Shown one piece after another: positions 60,845 through 64,000 of a DNA stretch of 64,000 nucleotides. Each line of letters opens with the position of its first letter. Positions within the stretch are counted from its first letter, which is position 1. The notes below the pieces were generated by a model. The model saw only the letters and a program-made list of their open reading frames with translations. It ran no database searches and was not told the origin of the DNA. Position numbers and translations under genes: made by a program. The stretch is from an uncultured Clostridia bacterium. Lineage in GTDB: Bacteria > Bacillota > Clostridia > Christensenellales > Borkfalkiaceae. The stretch spans positions 186,001 to 250,000 of the forward strand of contig CAKQKI010000001.1 of assembly GCA_934248055.1 (NCBI GenBank). The letters run 5' to 3'.

Positions 60845-62651
60845 TTCTGAAATACTCCTTAATATTTTCGGCAAGAGTTTTTCCTATGCCTTCCGTTTCG
60901 GAAAGTTCGTCTATGCTTGCCGACATTATGCCGTTTATATCTTTGAATTTATCTATAAGCGCGTCGCGTTTTTTATTTCCTATTCCGTCGATTTCCGTAA
61001 GCAAAGATTTAAGCGTTCTTTTTTTTCTTAAATCGCGGTTAAAGGTTATTGCGAATCTGTGCGCTTCGTCACGTATGCGCTGTAACATTTTAAGAGCGTA
61101 ATCGCTGTGATTTAGAACGACGGGAACGTTCGATGCGACGGTAAAAATTTCTTCTTCTCTTTTCGCAAGCGATATAAGATCCGTTTCGGGAGAATATTCG
61201 CCGAACAAATCCTTAACAGCCGACAACTGCCCTTTACCGCCGTCGATAACCACTAAATCGGGGCGCGGAAAACGCTCTTCTTCGTCCGTGCCGAGTTTTT
61301 TAAGCCTGCGTAAAAGCACTTCGTTCATACAGGCAAAATCGTTGTTGCCTTCTACGGTTTTTATTTTAAACCGTCTGTAATCCGTTTTTGAAGGCGCGCC
61401 GTCTATAAACACAGTCATCGACCCGACTTTATCCACTCCGCTTATATGAGATATATCGTAACACTCTATCCGTCGCGGATAATTTTTAAGACCAAGCACT
61501 TCTTTAAGTCTTTGACATGCGAGTTTTGTCATATCGTCTTTATGCCTGATTCTGTCTATCTGACGGCTTAAATACTCCGTCGCGTTCTTTTTAGCCATAT
61601 CGTAAAGCCTGCGTTTAACGCCTTGCTTTACAATAACGACGGAAACGGTTTTACCGTTAAGCCCCGTAAGATATTCGCTTAGCAATTCGGCGTCGACTTC
61701 GTCGCTTCCGATAATAATTTCGGGCGGTATTTCTCTTTTTTCGGAATAAAAACGGTTAATGAATTCTTCGATTTTAGCACCTTCGTTATCGGAAAGAGAT
61801 TCCGCAGCGAAATTTTCCGCACCCATCATTTTTCCGTTTCTTATAAAAAGAACGTTTATCGCGGCAAATATACCGTCGCTTTCGGCGGCGATAACGTCTG
61901 CCGATATAAAACGAGACAGTTCCGTTATTCGCTTTTGCTTTACGAAGTTTAAAGTTTTCAGTCTGTCGCGATATTGCGCGGCGCGCTCGAAATCTTCTCT
62001 CTCTGCGGCGGCAAGCATTTTATTTTTAAGAAGTTCTTCGGTGTCGTCGTCGTTTCCCGATAAAAAGTCGATTGCGCGCTTTACCCTTTTAAGATATTCT
62101 TCTTCCGTGCATTTTTCGGCGCACGGCGCGGGACACAAGCCTATATGATAGTTAAGGCACTCTTTATAGAGTTTTCCTTCTTTGAATTTTTTAAAGCACG
62201 GTCTTACGCCGTAAGCGTCTTTTATAATCGAAAGAGCGTCCTGAACGGAAACGCCGAGCATATACGGACCGAAATATTTCGCGCCGTCTTTTTTAAGTTT
62301 TCTTGCAACCGTGAAGGCGGGATATTTTTCTTTAAGGTCTACGCGGATATACGGATAACTTTTATCGTCTTTAAGTAAAATATTGTATTTCGGTTTATAT
62401 TTTTTTATAAGCGTGTTTTCAAGAACGAGCGCGTCGGCTTCGCTCGGCGCAATCACGTAATAAAAGTCGACTATATTCATCACCATAGCCGCAACTTTTT
62501 CCGTTTTGTAACCGTTTCTGAAATATTGCGTTACCCTGTTTTTTAAATTTTTCGCCTTGCCGACGTAAATTACGTTTTTTTCTTTATCGAGCATTACGTA
62601 AACGCCGGGGTCTTTGGGTAAAAGCCTGATTTTATCGTTTAAATCGTTCAT
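60831..62651 (-). CDS. uvrC: Excinuclease ABC subunit C
   Basis: 606 residues. GIY-YIG nuclease at the N-terminus (PGVYVMLDKEKNVIYVGKAKNLKNRV), UVR motif about 200-235, UvrC RNase H-like endonuclease domain with CYDISHISG and VIDGGKGQLSAV, and C-terminal helix-hairpin-helix. Makes both incisions in nucleotide excision repair. Overlaps cca by 20 bp. Confidence 0.97.
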   Translation of the reverse strand: MNDLNDKIRLLPKDPGVYVMLDKEKNVIYVGKAKNLKNRVTQYFRNGYKTEKVAAMVMNIVDFYYVIAPSEADALVLENTLIKKYKPKYNILLKDDKSYPYIRVDLKEKYPAFTVARKLKKDGAKYFGPYMLGVSVQDALSIIKDAYGVRPCFKKFKEGKLYKECLNYHIGLCPAPCAEKCTEEEYLKRVKRAIDFLSGNDDDTEELLKNKMLAAAEREDFERAAQYRDRLKTLNFVKQKRITELSRFISADVIAAESDGIFAAINVLFIRNGKMMGAENFAAESLSDNEGAKIEEFINRFYSEKREIPPEIIIGSDEVDAELLSEYLTGLNGKTVSVVIVKQGVKRRLYDMAKKNATEYLSRQIDRIRHKDDMTKLACQRLKEVLGLKNYPRRIECYDISHISGVDKVGSMTVFIDGAPSKTDYRRFKIKTVEGNNDFACMNEVLLRRLKKLGTDEEERFPRPDLVVIDGGKGQLSAVKDLFGEYSPETDLISLAKREEEIFTVASNVPVVLNHSDYALKMLQRIRDEAHRFAITFNRDLRKKRTLKSLLTEIDGIGNKKRDALIDKFKDINGIMSASIDELSETEGIGKTLAENIKEYFRNGSI

Positions 62652-63960
62652 TAAGACACCTGATAATCGATTGCTTCTCGTTATCGAGTTTTCCTTCGAT
62701 AACGAGATTTAACGCTTTATCGAGCTTATCCTTGATTTCCGAGCCCGTAAAGCCGAGCGACTTTAAATCGTTTCCGTTCACCGCAAGCGATTTAAGCGAA
62801 TAACATTCGCCGTTTTTAACAATTTCTTCCGCGCATATTAACGCTTCTTCGGCAACTTTCATTCTCATCATGCCGTAAGGTTCGGCGTGAGCGAGCGCGT
62901 CGCCGCACTTTACTTTTATTAAATATTTAAAAAAATCAAAACCGTGATTTTTAAGAAAATATTTGATTTTTATTTTGTCGGGCGGCAAAGACGCGTCGTG
63001 ATAATATATAAGTTTTACCACCGTATTCAACGTTTTATTATCCGCTTTGAAACGCTTTAAAATTTTTTCGGATATTTCCGCGCTTAATTTCTGATGCCCG
63101 TAAAAATGCCCTACGCCGTCGCTGCCGACGGAAAAACAATAAGGTTTTCCTACGTCGTGAAGCAAAAGAGCGAGCCTTACCATACGGTCGTTATCGGAAT
63201 ACGCTACGCTTTTTACGATGTGAGTGTAAACGTCCTGATTGTGATATCTTGTTTTTTGCATAAACCCGTCGCACGGTTTAAGTTCGGGTATAATCGTGAA
63301 AATTATTTCTTTATATTTTAAAAGTGTGTTTTCCACGCCGTCGCCCGCAAGAATACCCGTAAGTTCCGAAAAAACCCTTTCGGGAGAAACGTTTTTAATC
63401 AGCGGAGCGCATTTCAAAGCCGCGAGCGCGGTGTTTTTTTCTATTTCAAAACCGAGTTTGGACGAAAACCGAAGGGCGCGGAGTATTCTTAAAGCGTCTT
63501 CTTTAAATCTTTCTTCGGGATCGCCCACTGCGCGGATAATCTTATTTTTTATATCGTTTATCCCGCCGAAAAGGTCTATAAAACCTTCGTTTTCATTATA
63601 CGCTATGGCGTTTACGGTAAAATCGCGGCGTTTTAAATCTTCGTTTATGTTGCTTACGAAATCAACGCCGTCCGGGTGACGATTGTCTTTATATCCGCTT
63701 TCCGTTCTGAAAGTGGTTATTTCGACCTTTTCGCCGTCGATTATAACGGTAACCGTGCCGTGTTTTATGCCCGTGGGAATAACGGTGTATTCCGAAAAAA
63801 CGCCTTCCGTTTCGTCGGGAAGCGCGGAAGTGGTAACGTCGGTGTCCGAGCAGGGTTTATTCATAAAATAATCTCTGCACGCGCCGCCTACCGCATACGC
63901 TTTAAAGCCGCAACTATTAAGTTTTTCAATCGCGGTTTTCGCGCCGTTTGACAAAAACAT
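62632..63960 (-). CDS. cca: CCA tRNA nucleotidyltransferase (class II, HD domain)
   Basis: 442 residues. Nucleotidyltransferase motifs GGACRDYF and DTDVTTSA, RRDFTVNA (nucleotide selection), and PEERFKEDALRILRALRF; C-terminal HD domain with LLLHDVGKP. Adds or repairs the tRNA 3' CCA. As tRNA-Ser in this window already encodes CCA, repair may be the main role for that tRNA. It begins 2 nt after the stop of the next upstream gene. Confidence 0.95.
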   Translation of the reverse strand: MFLSNGAKTAIEKLNSCGFKAYAVGGACRDYFMNKPCSDTDVTTSALPDETEGVFSEYTVIPTGIKHGTVTVIIDGEKVEITTFRTESGYKDNRHPDGVDFVSNINEDLKRRDFTVNAIAYNENEGFIDLFGGINDIKNKIIRAVGDPEERFKEDALRILRALRFSSKLGFEIEKNTALAALKCAPLIKNVSPERVFSELTGILAGDGVENTLLKYKEIIFTIIPELKPCDGFMQKTRYHNQDVYTHIVKSVAYSDNDRMVRLALLLHDVGKPYCFSVGSDGVGHFYGHQKLSAEISEKILKRFKADNKTLNTVVKLIYYHDASLPPDKIKIKYFLKNHGFDFFKYLIKVKCGDALAHAEPYGMMRMKVAEEALICAEEIVKNGECYSLKSLAVNGNDLKSLGFTGSEIKDKLDKALNLVIEGKLDNEKQSIIRCLNERFKR

Positions 63961-63962
63961 AA

Positions 63963-64000
63963 TTATTTTGAAAGATTTTCTGCTATTTCGCTCAGTTTTC
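63963..64000 (-). CDS. C-terminal end of an upstream gene, cut by the window edge
   Basis: Only about 12 codons are visible, ending ...LSEIAENLSK then TAA. The open frame and tight 2-nt spacing to cca suggest the last codons of a gene in the same operon. Identity unknown. Confidence 0.35.
   Translation of the reverse strand, partial: KLSEIAENLSK

Overview
The window reads as chromosome of an anaerobic, endospore-forming Clostridia-type bacterium (Bacillota). Evidence is the complete eight-gene spoIIIA operon, spoIIGA-sigE, spoIVB, a spoIIM-like gene, spoVAD-spoVAE, a SpoIIIE/FtsK translocase, HprK and ArgR, with no outer-membrane genes. The exact order or family cannot be fixed from sequence alone. 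A Christensenellales-like lineage is only a guess from gene content (paired PPi- and ATP-type phosphofructokinases, ThiT, NADP-type glutamate dehydrogenase). No prophage, IS transposase, rRNA operon or CRISPR array was seen.

Layout. 0-6.5 kb: truncated D,D-carboxypeptidase, a tandem array of GNRA-type hairpins, rluB, a coiled-coil protein, tRNA-Ser(UGA), an ECF-like sigma factor with an RsgI-like membrane anti-sigma carrying seven PepSY repeats, and a TetR regulator. 6.5-15 kb: spoIVB, spoIIM-like, dacB, scpA-scpB, a membrane-tethered PadR-type regulator, a YgjP-like metallopeptidase and a tyrosine recombinase. 15-27.6 kb (all minus): spoIIIAA-AH, asp23, nusB, folD, ispA, tlyA, nadK, argR, recN, spoVAD, spoVAE, the classic Firmicutes sporulation/housekeeping supercluster but without xseA, xseB and dxs. 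27.7-38 kb: membrane proteins, tandem phosphofructokinases, dnaE-hemW-lepA. 38-48 kb: GDPD, a YfbR-like HD protein, TPP riboswitch-thiT, rpsU, recA-cinA-pgsA-rimO, ftsK. 48-64 kb: AEC transporter, two-component system, S51 peptidase, gdhA, a PlsC-like enzyme with zinc ribbon, sigE-spoIIGA, nrdR, a 280-bp inverted-repeat element, and hprK-uvrC-cca.

Genes are mostly packed in operons with ATGA or TAATG overlaps, and many convergent ends carry strong hairpin terminators. The sporulation genes cover consecutive stages: SpoIIGA activates pro-SigE in the mother cell, SigE normally drives spoIIIA, SpoIIIA builds the feeding channel to the forespore, SpoIVB signals back from the forespore, and SpoVA loads dipicolinate.

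The most notable pattern is in the promoters. At least nine genes have a recognisable -35/-10 pair whose -10 ends only 6-9 nt before the start codon, mostly with no Shine-Dalgarno. Four sporulation operons show a similar weaker arrangement. This predicts leaderless or nearly leaderless mRNAs beside normal SD-led genes. Other notable items are the GNRA hairpin array (685-944), the structured inverted-repeat element (59608-59887) with two relatives in the window, the PadR fused to a membrane domain, the heptad-PepSY anti-sigma factor, and a YfbR-like protein whose HD motif reads HE. All promoter, hairpin and membrane-segment calls were made by eye.
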